This document shows positions 42,980-53,606 of a stretch of 64,000 nucleotides of DNA, in pieces. The DNA lies in assembly GCA_963732765.1 (NCBI GenBank), contig CAVTAS010000010.1, forward strand, positions 1,086,040 through 1,150,039, read 5' to 3'. Position 1 is the first letter of the stretch. The number at the start of each line of letters is the position of its first letter. The notes under the pieces are model-generated. The model saw only the letters and a list, made by a program, of their open reading frames with translations, made no database searches and was not told where the DNA came from. The position numbers were made by a program, and so were the translations under genes. Source of the stretch: JANYHF01 sp963732765. GTDB taxonomy: Bacteria; Pseudomonadota; Alphaproteobacteria; Rhizobiales; Hyphomicrobiaceae.

Positions 42980-43973
42980 TCACGGCGCCGGCCGAACGGC
43001 CAGCCCCCACGGATAGCGTCCGACCTTGATCGACTTGACCGGCTTCAGTGTTTTCACGATCGATCACGGTCACATCGTTGGTGACGCCGTTGGTGGTGAA
43101 CAGCAGATCTTCTTCCGGCGTCATCGCGACATGCCATACACGTTGCCCAGTGACGATGTATTTCGATGACTTCGGCTTTTTCGACGTCGATCACGGCGAT
43201 GCGGGCGGCTGGCCCAAGCGCCACGAATGCGGTTTTCCCATCGCCGCTCAGCGTAATTCCGACGGGTTGGATATTTTCAACCGGAATCCCGGCAACCGCA
43301 AAACTGATCTTTTTGTCGACACCTACGCGACGCAACATCAATGATCGTCACGGTGCCGCCGATTTCAGAGGACACCCAGAGCTTTTTGCCGTCAGGCGTG
43401 AACTCGGCATGGCGCGGGCGTGGATCGACGAGGACGTTGGCGACCGGCAGCATTGTGGCAACATCAATGAAATGAGCCATATTGGTCGTCTCGGACGTCG
43501 TGACAAACATCGTATCGTCGGGCGATACCGCCATGCCTTCCGGCTCAACGCCGACATCGACCTGCTTGATCACCTCGCGCTTTTCTATATCGACAATGGT
43601 TGAGACAGCATCGTCTTCGTTGGCGATGTACAGCCGCTCTCCGTCCCGCGACACCACGAATTGCTCGGGATCGCGGCCCGATGGCAAATCATAGAGAAAT
43701 TTGTCGCCGTCAGTGCCGTAGACCTGCACCGCGTCGTTATCGCTGGCACAAACATAGAAATGTTTGAAATCGCGGGAAAACGTAATCCCGCGCGGACGCT
43801 TGCCGACTTTGAAGGTGCGCACAACGTCCATCGCTTTGCTGTCGATGACCGAGACGGTATTGTCTTTTTCGTTGGACACATAAACTTCGTGAGCACGCGC
43901 CGCGAAAGACAGCAAGGCAATCGATGAACAGTCCTAGACGCCCAAATGATAAGCGTGTCAGCGTGCGCGGCAA
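42980..43973 (-). pseudogene. YVTN-type beta-propeller of the PQQ cluster, frameshifted
   Basis: Secreted beta-propeller with repeats such as HEVYVSNEKDNTVSVIDSKA, RPRGITFSRDFKHFYVCASD, GERLYIANEDDAVSTIVDIE and GKKLWVSSEIGGTVTIIDVA. The signal region needs a shift near 43925, and further shifts occur near 43330 and 43150; the C-terminus reads VKSIKVGRYPWGLAVRPAP, ending at 42980. It matches the PQQ-dependent catabolism-associated beta-propeller family. It is divergent from the cytochrome gene across a 360-base gap. Confidence 0.82.
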
Positions 43974-44058
43974 TCATAGATCCTCACTGCATTTGATTGC
44001 TCGGGGCGACCCTCCGGCCAAGCGCCAACATATGCGGTCAATTTCCAAGAATAAAATA

Positions 44059-44090
44059 GGGCTTGGGTCAGTACGTCCTGAACCAAGCCC
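44059..44090. promoter_or_regulatory. Inverted repeat in the divergent intergenic region
   Basis: 13-base arms (44059-44071 and 44078-44090, one mismatch), GGGCTTGGGTCAG with a 6-base loop. It sits in the divergent region between the beta-propeller and cytochrome genes, about 245 bases before the cytochrome start. Possible regulator site or hairpin; no other signal stands out in 43974-44334. Confidence 0.45.
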
Positions 44091-44334
44091 CTGGATCTTG
44101 GAGGAACCGCGTGAGTTCGCCGGAACGTAATCTCGCGGTGTGTGCTGCGAAATTAGACTCATGGTACAAGGGAAAAATTCCCGAACCTGACCAGCAGATG
44201 GCATCAGTACGCCGAAGCGCCCAAACCGGTTTTTCCAACTAATTGCCTATATGGAGCAACAGGGGCGCGCTTTAGTCTCTGACACAAAACGGGATAGAGA
44301 TTCCGAAGACATCGTGGGAAGGAACGTCCATACT

Positions 44335-44784
44335 ATGCGCAATCGCCTATTTTTGGCGGCCATCGTGGCTTGCCTCGGGTTTGCACCGCAATTGAGCTCG
44401 CTCGTCGCCGCTCATGGCGATGTCACCCCGCAGCCGATCGACGTGGAAGGTCTGCCGGTATTGAAAGATGGTGAATGGCTGACTGAAAATCCCTACCGTG
44501 CGGACGCTGCGGCCAAGGAAAAGGCCGTGGAAATCGGCGCATCCGGCTATAACCAGAACTGCGCACGGTGCCACGGACTTCAGGTTATTTCTGGCGGCAT
44601 AGCCCCGGATTTGCGCTATCTGGAACTCGGCAAGGCGGGCGACGAATGGTTCATTCAGCGCATCCGCCATGGCGCAAAAAAGCCCGATGGTTCAACGATG
44701 ATGCCGGGTTTTGAAGGCACGTTTAAACAGGAAGCGATGTGGGCCATTCGCACCTACATCGAATCCGTTCATCAGGAACAATGA
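44335..44784 (+). CDS. Periplasmic cytochrome c, PedF/XoxG-like
   Basis: 149 aa from the ATG at 44335 (MRNRLFLAAIVACLGFAPQL) with a signal peptide cleaved near SLVAAHG. A single haem site NCARCHGL at about residue 80 and a distal Met in DGSTMMPGFEG. Conserved front part DVTPQPIDVEGLPVLKDGEW is typical of cytochrome c-550 proteins next to PQQ alcohol dehydrogenases, where they take electrons from PQQ. Frame intact. The stop overlaps the start of the next gene (ATGATGA). Confidence 0.88.
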   Translation: MRNRLFLAAIVACLGFAPQLSSLVAAHGDVTPQPIDVEGLPVLKDGEWLTENPYRADAAAKEKAVEIGASGYNQNCARCHGLQVISGGIAPDLRYLELGKAGDEWFIQRIRHGAKKPDGSTMMPGFEGTFKQEAMWAIRTYIESVHQEQ

Positions 44785-45653
44785 TGAACCGCAAGTTGAC
44801 AGTGGACATTTGCGGCGCGCACGGCATCGGACCTGCGCGCTGCTCTGCGTTCTGCCAGCCGGCACATTTGCCCGCCCGCTAGATGACGTCATCGCCAGCA
44901 AAGTTCTGAAAGTCGTCGCCTATGCCGACAACGCGCCGTTTTCATGGGAGCGACAACGGCGCTATTACCGGCATCGACATCGATCTTGGCCGCGCAGTTG
45001 CCAAGGAACTCGGCGTCGATGCTGAATTCATCCTCAGAATTGCTGGCGAAAAAGTTGACGACGATCTGCGCGCCAACGTCTGGAAAGGGCCCGCTGACTG
45101 GCGGCGGCGTTGGTGACATCATGTTGCACGTGCCAACGGATCGCGAGTTGGCCATGCGCAACAAAGAAGCCGTCGTCGGCAATCCGTATTTTCAGGAAAC
45201 GATTGCGCGTCGCGATTGACACAAAGAACAGTTGCCAAAGACAGCACTTTTGACATGTTCAAGACGCAAAAGATCGGCGTCAAAATGGCAACGGTTTCCG
45301 ACTACTTTCTGATGACCTACCAGGACGGCGCGTTGATTGAGAATATCGCCCATCATATCGAAAGCCCGGTTGGCGCCAAGGAATTCATAGGTGGCGAAGT
45401 TGCAGGCCTGCTCGGTGTTCGTTCGGAAACCGAAGGCGTATTGCATAATCTTGGCGGCAAAGCTGACTACATCACGCCGGATATGGATGGCATTGTGCGG
45501 ACGCAGTGGGTCGTCGGCACAGCCGTCAATGAAAAAAGCCGGGATCTCAGCTATGCCGTCGGGGCGGCTATCGGGAAATTGAGAGATAGTGGCGCGTTAC
45601 AGAAAATATTTGTCAAGTATGGCGTAACTTACATGCCACCGCCCGCAAGCTGA
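44781..45653 (+). pseudogene. Quinoprotein-associated periplasmic binding protein (XoxJ-like), frameshifted
   Basis: Type 2 periplasmic binding fold. Pieces: VLKVVAYADNAPFSWE near 44910, SDNGAITGIDIDLGRAVAKE near 44945, GGGVGDIMLHVPTDRELAMR near 45100, AKDSTFDMFKTQKIGVKMAT near 45240 and IGKLRDSGALQKIFVKYGVT at the end. At least four indels (about 44860, 44945, 45090, 45215). Proteins of this family next to XoxF/ExaF-type dehydrogenases are thought to help activate the enzyme. It is coupled to the cytochrome gene upstream. Confidence 0.8.
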
Positions 45654-45689
45654 TAGTATAGCGTGACGATCATAGGGAGAACCATCTCG

Positions 45690-46518
45690 ATGCGCCGCTT
45701 TATTCGCTCTAGCCCTGTTTGCCGTCCCGGCGATGTCATATCCGGTCGTTCTTGCGGCAAGCCCAGCCGATCCGCTCGGATCGCCGGTATGGCATGATCT
45801 GGCCAAAAAGACATTCGGCGATGCTGAAGTCGTCTTTGACGACCGAGTCAAGGTCACTGTTCCAGGGATCGTTGAAAATCAGGCGCAGGTGCCGGTCAGC
45901 GCGGATGCCCGGGCAATTGCCAACGTTGAGCAGCCTGATCGTTCTGACGGACCTCAATCCCATCCAGCATGTGCTTGACGATGACGCCGGTGCCGAATAA
46001 AGCCGAAGCCTTCGTCTCATTCCGTATGAAGATTGAGCAGGCGACACCGGTTCGCGCTGCCGCTTTGACATCGGACGGCGTGTGGCACGTCGGTGGTGTG
46101 TTCCTTGAAGCGGCTGGCGGGGGATGTTCGTCACCTGCCATGGCACGCGGTGATGCCGATTGGACAGTGACGCTCGGCAATGCGCAGGGGCGCATCTGGC
46201 GAAATTCCGATGGAACGGCGCGGCTGAGGCTGCGTATTCGCCATCCGATGGACACAGGCCTTGCCAAGGACAATACGCCAGCGTTTTTCATCGAAAAATT
46301 CGACGTCAAAGGCGCGTCCGGCGACGCCTTGGCAACCGTCGAAATGTTCGAGCCCGTGTCTCGAGGATCCAACACTGACACTGAGTGTGAAACCTGCGGC
46401 ATCAGACGCCAGCGTCACGATCGACGGGCGCGATAACAACGGCAATGTTTATCGCTCGGTCGTGCCCGCGCCGTGGAACCAAAGCGCCCTTGATGCGGCC
46501 AGTCCATCGCAGCCGTGA
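45690..46518 (+). pseudogene. Fused SoxYZ-like carrier of the quinoprotein cluster, frameshifted
   Basis: The SoxY-like half reads VWHDLAKKTFGDAEVVFDDR and VKVTVPGIVENQAQVPVSAD; the central ASFRMKIEQATPVRAAAL-type strand and the Cys motif AAGGGCSSPAMARGD (near 46120) follow; the SoxZ-like half reads LRLRIRHPMDTGLAKDN and SVTIDGRDNNGNVYRSVVPA. Shifts near 45715, 45925 and 46365. The Cys is internal, not in a terminal GGCGG as in true SoxY. This fused family occurs with PQQ dehydrogenases; the cargo is unknown. Confidence 0.8.
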
Positions 46519-47531
46519 CCGTCGTGATCGCGTCCCACCCACTGCCAGACGACGATTGTGATCCAACCCGCCGTCATTTGCTTCGGCTTGCGGCCGCCAG
46601 CATCGCTGTTCCGCTGTTACCAATGTTCGTCGCAGAGGCGGCTCCGCTGACCTACGGCTTAAAGCCGCTCAAGCTGGACGATGGCGCGTGGATGATTGCG
46701 GGGGCTCAGGAAGCGATCACCTTCGAAAATGGTGGCGCGATCGCCAACATCACTATTCTCGATTCATCCGATGGCGCGATCATCGTCGATACCGGACCGT
46801 CGCGCCGCTTTGGCGAAGAGCTGGCAAGGCTGGCGCGCACGCTGACTGGAAAAGACATCGCGCGTGTGTATCTCACGCATTTTCATCCCGATCACGTGTT
46901 CGGCAATCAAGGATTTGACGCCGCAAAAATCGCTGCCCCCGAAGGCGTCATCAAGGGCTTGCAAGACCTCGGCAACGGTTTTTCTGATGCGATGTATTAC
47001 ATCGCCCGCGATTGGATGCGTGGCACCGAAGTGGTCTTGCCAACAACGGCCGTCAACGAAAGCGTTGAAGACTTCGGCGGACGGCGTTTGCGTTTGCTGC
47101 CGCGCGCTGGTCACACCGTCTGCGGATCTAGCAATTTACGAGGAAAAGAGTGGCTTACTGATCTGCGGAGATCTCGCGTTCCTTGATCGCGCGCCGACAA
47201 CGCCGCACGCTGATCTAGCAATCTGGCGAACAACCCTGCAATGAGTTGGCTGGCATCGACTGCAAGAGGTTGGTTCCGGGTCATGGTCCCGCAGAGACAG
47301 CGAAGCGTGGCGATTGCGCAAACGCAAGATTGGCTGAGCGCGATAGAAGAGTATTATCCGGCGTTGTTTTGAACAGGGTTTGGATATGACCGAAGCGATG
47401 AGCTGCAACACTTCCAGCAAGTCTGGAAAGCATTGCGTTGGCGCGTTACGAATTCGGCCGCTCCGTCATGCATCTTGTATCCAAAGCTTGAAGCCGCGAA
47501 TTTGCCGAGCGTCGGTGCACGCCAAAATTAG
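46515..47531 (+). pseudogene. Quinoprotein-relay zinc metallohydrolase, frameshifted
   Basis: Metallo-beta-lactamase fold. A Tat-like start (RRHLLRLAAASIAVPLLPMF), then DGAIIVDTGPSRRFGEELAR, the metal motif YLTHFHPDHVFGNQ and RLRLLPRAGHT; after a shift near 47118 it continues LLICGDLAFLDRAPTTPHAD, and after further shifts AGIDCKRLVPGHGP (metal His), FEQGLDMTEAMS and EFGRSVMHL, ending at 47531. It starts at a GTG that overlaps the SoxYZ-like stop. Assigned to the quinoprotein relay metallohydrolase group by motif and context. Confidence 0.78.
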
Positions 47532-47705
47532 ATCATTCAACTTTGGTATTGGATGCACGCAAGCAAAGACTGCAGTGCGTCATATACTAATTGTCAATTA
47601 GAGGCTGATTGCCTCTGCGGTAGTTTCCCGCGCAGGTAAACTTCCGATCAATCTGCCGACAAAAAAACCGGAAGTGGCCTTAGGGAACTTATCAAGGAGA
47701 CGCCC

Positions 47706-49465
47706 ATGAAGGGTTTGAAGTGGCTCGCCACTGCGAGCGCGTTAGCGCTTGCTGTTTGCGCAGCACCGGCTTTTGCCGACGTTTCGATTGAAGATATTGT
47801 CAATGATGCAAAGACCACAAACGACGTCGTGACCTCAGGTCTCGGCGGTCAGGGACAGCGGTATAGCCCGCTGAAGAGCGTACTAAAGAAAACGTTGGCT
47901 CATTGGTTCCTGCTTGGGCGATGTCGCTCGGCGGCGAAAAAATGCGCGGCCAGGAATCACAGCCGCTCGTCAAAGACGGCGTGATGTACATCACGGGTTC
48001 GTATAGCCGCATCTGGGCCATCGACGTCAAGACCGGCCGGGAAATCTGGCAGTACGATCACCGTTTGCCAGAAGGCATTCTGCCATGCTGTGACGTCGTC
48101 AACCGCGGCGCTGCGCTCGTCGGCAAGAACGTGGTTTTCGTCACACTTGACGCCAAGCTCGTCTCTCTCGACCAGAAGACCGGCAAGGTCGTTTGGACCA
48201 AGGAAGTCGACGATTTCAAGAGCGGCTATTCGATTTCAGCTGCGCCGCTGATCGTCCCGTCAAAAGCCCACGGCCCGTTGATCGTCAACGGCGTTTCAGG
48301 TGGCGAATTCGGCATTGTTGGCCGCGTTGAAGCCCGCAAGGCAGACACCGGTGAAGTCGTCTGGTCACGCCCGACCATCGAAGGTCACATGGGCATGCTG
48401 AACGGCAAGGAATCAACGATGACCGGCAAGAAGAACGAAAGCTGGCCGGGCGACCTTTGGAAGACCGGCGGCGGCTCAACCTGGATGGGCGGCACCTACG
48501 ACGCCGAAACCAACCAGATCTTTGTTGGAACGGGTAACCCGGCGCCGTGGAACAGCCACATGCGTCCCGGCGACAACAAGTGGACATGCTCGCGCATTGC
48601 CCTTGATCCGGAAACCGGCGAGATCAAGTGGGGCTATCAGACCACGCCGAACGACGGCTGGGATTTTGATGGCAGCAACGAACTCGTCTCGTTCGACATG
48701 GGTGGCACGAAGGCTGCCGCAACCGCCGACCGTAACGGCTTCTTCTACGTTCTCGATCGCACCAACGGCAAGTTCATCTCGGGCACGCCGTTTGTCGAAA
48801 AGATCACGTGGGCCAAGGAAATCGGCAAGGACGGCCGTCCGGTCTTTAACGCCGACAACCGCCCAGGCGACCCGAAGGGTTCGAAGGACGGCAAGAAGGG
48901 TGCGGAAGTGTTCGCGGTCCCGAGCTTCCTCGGCGGCAAGAACCAGCAGCCGATGGCCTACAGCCCGGATACCAAGCTGTTCTACGTCCCAGCCAACGAA
49001 TGGGGCATGGACATTCACAACGAGCCCGTCACCTACAAGAAGGGTGCGGCTTACCTCGGCGCCGGCTTCACAATTAAGCCGACGTTTGAAGACCACATCG
49101 GTGCACTCAAGGCGATTGATCCGGCGACCGGCAAGATCGTTTGGCAGAACAACAACAAAGCACCACTCTGGGGCGGCGTGTTGACGACCGGCGGCGGTCT
49201 CGTGTTCTACGGAACGCCTGAAGGCGAACTTAAAGCTGTTGACGACGCGACCGGCAAGGAGCTTTGGAGCTTCAACACGGGTTCTGGCGTCGTTGCTCCT
49301 CCGATCACCTGGGAACAGGACGGCGAGCAGATGGTTTCGGTTATCTCCGGTTGGGGCGGCGCAGTTCCTCTGTGGGGCGGTGAAGTTGCTAAGACGGTTG
49401 CCAACCTGAACCAGGGCGGCATGGTCTGGACGTTCAAGCTGCCGAAGAAGGTGGCTGCGAACTAA
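47706..49465 (+). CDS. PQQ-dependent alcohol dehydrogenase, lanthanide-type (ExaF/PedH-like); one frameshift
   Basis: About 586 aa. Strong AAGGAG before the ATG and signal peptide ending APAFADVS. One indel near 47882 (RYSPLKSV | TKENVGSLVPAWAMS); the rest is intact. The adjacent disulfide Cys pair is in EGILPCCDVVNRG, the Trp-docking repeats are visible, and the active site reads TPNDGWDFDGSNE (48648-48686). The Asp two residues after the catalytic Asp (DFD, 48662-48670) is the extra ligand that marks lanthanide-dependent enzymes; calcium enzymes have Ala or Ser there. Overall sequence is closer to ExaA/ExaF ethanol-type than to MxaF. A double hairpin terminator follows. Confidence 0.9.
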
Positions 49466-49471
49466 GTACGG

Positions 49472-49552
49472 CAACGCGCGGTTCTCATCGGACCGCGCGT
49501 TGCGTTTCTCTCAAAACTTTAAGGCGGGCCCGATTGCGGCTCGCCTTTTTTG
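49472..49552 (+). terminator. Double hairpin terminator after the PQQ dehydrogenase
   Basis: First hairpin CAACGCGCGG (49472-49481) with CCGCGCGTTG (49493-49502); second AGGCGGGC with GCTCGCCT (about 49522-49546) followed by seven T. Confidence 0.8.
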
Positions 49553-49601
49553 TTGCCGGCACGATAGGGTGAATGACGCAAGAGCAGAGGATGGCTAGCC
49601 G

Positions 49602-50392
49602 GTGCGATTAAAACTCTGGACTGTGTTTGGCCGTGTTGATCGCAGCAGCGCCGGTTGCAAGCCGGGCAGATGCAGACGCCGCCGCCGACACAGCACTCGT
49701 CATTGCCGTTGATGTTTCGCAGTCGGTCGATGAGAACCGCTACAAAATCCAGATGGATGGCATTGCCGCCGCTTTCGAAGATCCAAGCGTGATTGCGGCC
49801 ATTACGAGCGGTGCCAACGGACAGATTCTGGTCACGCTCGTCACGTGGTCCGACACCGCCGAAACAGCATTGCCGTGGCGTCTGATCCGCAACAAAGACG
49901 ACGCGCTGAGCACTGCCGCCGCCATCCGCGCCCTGCCGCCACGATCGGGTGAGTTCACTTGCATGGCCCGCATGCTTCGCGCCTTGCAAAACGGCGCACT
50001 GCTACAAATCCCGATGCCGGCGGCGCGCACCGTGGTCGATGTCTCCGGTGATGGCATCGACAATTGCGACGACACACCCGCAACCGGCATTGAACGCGAC
50101 AAGATCATCGCCGCCGGCGGTGTTGTGAACGGGTTGCCAATCATCGTTGCCGGAGAAAATGACGAAATCGTCGGTTCGGGTGCTTATCGCAAGCCGGGCT
50201 ACGACATCAATAACCTTAGCCCCGACAAGGACACGACCACGCTCGACACATGGTACCGGAAACATGTCATCGGCGGCCGCGGCGCGTTCATAATGCCGGC
50301 GCAGGGGCTACGAAGATTTCGGCCGGGCGTTCCGGCAGAAATTCGTCACAGAAGTCAGCGCGCTCGGAGACCGCGAAGGGACGCAGGACTGA
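49602..50392 (+). pseudogene. DUF1194 (von Willebrand A-like) protein, frameshifted at both ends
   Basis: GTG at 49602 (MRLKLWTVFG), a shift near 49630 gives LAVLIAAAPVASRADADA (signal peptide), then TALVIAVDVSQSVDENRYKI, a MIDAS-like DxSxS start, and VVDVSGDGIDNCDDTPA. A second shift near 50310 restores GYEDFGRAFRQKFVTEVSAL to the stop at 50392. Secreted VWA-like protein; it sits between the dehydrogenase and the second SoxYZ-like gene. Function unknown. Confidence 0.78.
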
Positions 50393-50671
50393 GGTGAATA
50401 CGGGCGGCTAAATACCTTATCCCAAGCGTCACGCCACTCAGCGCGGCCATCCGTAAAAACTAAATACTAATAAAATCAACAAGTTGAGAAATTTACCGCG
50501 CCAAAGTGGGGCAAAGAAAGAAATTCTTCAAACGCCATGTAACGTGATCCGTCCATTTTGCGAATACGGTATACTAACGTCTCTAACTCACCGTTTCGGG
50601 CGCGCACTGTGCGCTCCGGGTGGGCCATGACATTCTCGGCGCTCAAGAGCCAGCAAACTGACGAGGACCCT

Positions 50672-51496
50672 ATGACCGTTTCGCCACGTTTCTTACTGTT
50701 GCGCAGGCTCATCGCGGGTGGTGCCGTGGCTGCCGGTTTAGCGATGGCAGCTCCGGCGTTCGCCGAAGACAACGAATCTGGAACGGCCTGCATAAGGACG
50801 TATTCGGTTCGCGTGAAATGCTCGACGGTACCGGCATGATGACAGTTCGATGCGCCGATCCGCGCCGAAGATGCAGCCGTCGTTCCGCTGGCTGTTAAAA
50901 TGCCGGCCGCTTCGCCGGCACCGTCACCAAGTTGACGCTGGTCGTCGATAAGAACCCGATCGCCGGTCGTTGGCACATTCGCCTATGGTCCTGCTGCCGG
51001 CAAGGGCGAACGCACGCTGTCAACGCGCATCCGCATGGACCAGTATTCAGACGTGCGCGCCATCGCTGAAACGGCAGACGGCAAGCTCTATATGATCTCG
51101 CGCTTCGTGAAGGCGTCGGGCGGTTGCTCGGCACCGGCTGCGAAGGATGCAGAAGAGGCCGCTAAGTCGCTCGGCAAAATGCAGATCAAGACGGCCATCG
51201 GCAAAACCACCGAGGGCCTGACGCACGAAGCACAGATCATGGTCAAGCATCCGAACACCACTGGCATGCAGATGGACCAGATCAGGCCTGTACACCCCGG
51301 CGCGCTACATCAACAAGATCGAAGTCAAGACCGGCTCAGAACGTCGTGTTCTCTGTTGAAGGCGGCATCTCGTTCAGCGAAGACCCGAACATCCGCTTCA
51401 GCTACGATGGCAATCCGTCGGACGTCATGGAAGTCAAAGCCGAAGACTAGCGACGGCACCAAGTTCACGGGCAAGTCGACGCCGAGCCAATCGTAA
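50672..51496 (+). pseudogene. Second fused SoxYZ-like carrier, frameshifted
   Basis: Signal region RLIAGGAVAAGLAMAAPAFA, then (after shifts) KDVFGSREMLDGTGMMTFDA, VVPLAVKMPARFAGTVTKLT and LSTRIRMDQYSDVRAIAETA; Cys motif KASGGCSAPAAKDAEEAAKS near 51110; the SoxZ-like half QIMVKHPNTTGMQMDQI, INKIEVKTGSERVFSVEGGI and SDGTKFTGKSTPSQS. About five indels (near 50790, 50840, 50905, 50965, 51285, 51340, 51450). Same architecture as the carrier at 45690, so the cluster has two. It precedes soxC-like and soxD-like genes. Confidence 0.75.
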
Positions 51497-51602
51497 GACG
51501 CTTCAGCTCGTGCTCAATTCTCAACGGCGCGTCAGGCTCAGCCTCACGCGCCGTTCGTTTAAGTGACACTCGGCTCGCGACACGCCGGAACGACCGTAGC
51601 CG

Positions 51603-52897
51603 ATGACAACAAAACTCACCAACGATGAGCTGCAGCCAGTGCGCGGCGGCGGCTTGTTGCATCGCCGCCTGCTCTTGAAAAGCGGCTTGGTGTTGGCGAC
51701 GGCCGGTGCCGCTGGGCCGCGCACTCGCGCACGAAGCACCCGCAAAGGCCGCGGAAAATCTGGCGTCGCCGTCGTGGATGCATCGAACCGGCCAGCCGTT
51801 CACGCCTATGGCAGCCCGTCGAAATATGAAAACCGCACGCATGCGCAACATCGGCGGCAACCGCGACCTCGCCGGCAACGGCGTATCGTGGACGCCGCTT
51901 GAGGATCTCGAAGGCATCATCACGCCGAGCGGCCTGCACTTCGAGCGCCATCACAACGGCGTGCCTGAAATCGACCCGGCACAGCATCGGCTCGTGATCC
52001 ACGGCTTGGTCAAGCAGCCGCTGATGTTCACGGTCGAGAACCTGCTGCGCTATCCGATGCAGTCGCATCTGATCTTTCATCGAATGCGGCGGCAACAGCA
52101 ACGCCGGCTGGCATCAGGAGCCGATCCAGCGGCCGCTCGGCTCTTTCCATGGCCTGGTGTCATGCAGCGAATGGACCGGCGTGCCGCTGGCGGTGTTGTT
52201 CGATCAAGCGGGCATCGATCCGAAAGCAACCTGGGTCATCGCCGAAGGCGCCGACGGCGCGGTGATGAAGTCTCGCTGCCGCTCGCCAAGCTGATGGAGG
52301 ACGCAATCATCGCGCTCTACCAGAACGGCGAACGCATCCGGCCGGAGAATGGCTATCCGATGCGGCTGGTCGTGCCCGGCTGGGAAGGCGTCGTGAACGT
52401 CAAATGGTTGCGCCGCCTGCAGCTGACGACCGAGCCCGTCATGGCGCGCAACGAAACCGTCAAAATACACCGAGCTGCTGCCGACCGGCAAAGCGCGCCA
52501 GTTCACCTTTGTGATGGAAGCGAAGTCGCTGATCACCTCGCCGTCGGCTGGGCAGAAGATGCACGGGCCGGACGTCTATGAAATCCGCGGCCTCGCTTGG
52601 AGCGGCCGCGGCAAAGTCGCGAAAGTCGAAGTCTCCGCCGATGGCGGCAAATCGTGGGCCGAAGCCGCGTTGCAAGGGCCGGTGCTGCCGCGCTGCTTCA
52701 CCCGCTTCCGAATGCCGTGGAACTGGAACGGCAAACCTGCCGTTCTCAAAAGCCGCGCCACCGACGAAACCGGATACGTCCAGCCCGAACGCGACGTGCT
52801 CGTCAAAGAGCGCGGCCGCAACGGCTATTTCCATTACAACGCCATCGTCGCCTGGGGCATCGATGAAGACGGAGCGATCAGCCATGTCTATGCTTAA
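51603..52897 (+). pseudogene. soxC: SoxC-like molybdopterin sulfane dehydrogenase subunit, frameshifted
   Basis: Tat-type signal HRRLLLKSGLVLATAGA, then TPLEDLEGIITPSGLHFERH and HRLVIHGLVKQPLMFTVENL. After a shift near 52080, ECGGNSNAGW carries the Cys that coordinates molybdenum. The dimerisation half reads LAKLMEDAIIALYQNGERIR, GWEGVVNVKWLRRLQLTTEP and, after a shift near 52465, IRGLAWSGRGKVAKVEVSAD to the stop. Four or so indels. In the Sox system SoxCD oxidises sulfane sulfur on SoxYZ. It overlaps the cytochrome gene by 14 bases. Confidence 0.82.
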
Positions 52898-53430
52898 AGC
52901 GCGCGCGTTGCTCGCAGTCATTGCTCTTGCAGCAACGGTTGCTGTCCGCGTTGGCAGCGGACGACGTCAAAGCCCCGCACCTCGGCACGCCGATGACGGC
53001 GGACGACGTCGCCAAATGGGACCTGACCATTTTCCCCGACGGCCGCGGACTGCCAGAAGGCAAAGGCACTGCGCCAAGGATGGCAAAGTCATTTTCGCCA
53101 ACCAGTGCGCTGGCTGTCACGGCGAGGGCGGACGCGGCGGCACGGCGGAAGAACTCGTCAGCGAACCGCAATCGCTGAAAGAGGAAGCCGCCAGCAAAGC
53201 CATCGGCCCGTATTGGCCGTATGCGACGACAGTGTTCGACTTCATCCGCCGGTCAATGCCGCCGGACGCGCCGGGATCGCTTTCAGCCGATGAGCTTTAC
53301 GCGGTGACGGCCTATCTTGCTGGCCGCCAACAAGGTCATTGCCGAGAACGACGAGATGAACGCCAAAACACTTGCTGCCGTCAAAATGCCCAATCGCGAC
53401 GGCTTCGAATGGATCGACGTCAAGAAATAG
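52884..53430 (+). pseudogene. soxD: SoxD-like cytochrome c, frameshifted
   Basis: Signal region MSMLKARALLAVIALAATVA, shift near 52940, then HLGTPMTADDVAKWDLTIFP and DGRGLPEGKGTA, shift near 53072, DGKVIFANQCAGCHGEGGRG with the CAGCH haem site, WPYATTVFDFIRRSMPPDAP (Met ligand), and after a shift near 53325 MNAKTLAAVKMPNRDGFEW to the stop. A single haem domain, so about half the size of classical SoxD. Electron acceptor partner of the SoxC-like subunit. Confidence 0.8.
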
Positions 53431-53606
53431 TGGCTGTCACAGACCCTGTTGCAAATCTGCCGAGCGTTGCGCCACAGCGGCGCGGCACGCCTGAACCCTA
53501 TTGAAATCGCAGCCCACCTGCCCTATTCCCGCGTCTGACGTGCGCGACAGGATACGCGCGTCTCGCCCCCGGCGCGCAAGCTGGACGAACGCTTAAGGAG
53601 CAGCTT

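Noticed and set aside
43974..44334. Riboswitch or structured leader before the cytochrome gene
   Set aside because: Apart from the 13-base inverted repeat I saw no pattern matching a known riboswitch class.
47600..47616. Short hairpin (AGAGGC/GCCTCT) upstream of the PQQ dehydrogenase as a regulatory element
   Set aside because: Arms of six bases are expected often by chance in this DNA and there is no second copy.
50476..50976. Minus-strand 166-codon frame between DUF1194 and the second SoxYZ-like gene
   Set aside because: It runs antisense to the signal region of the SoxYZ-like gene and shows no domain or start signal.
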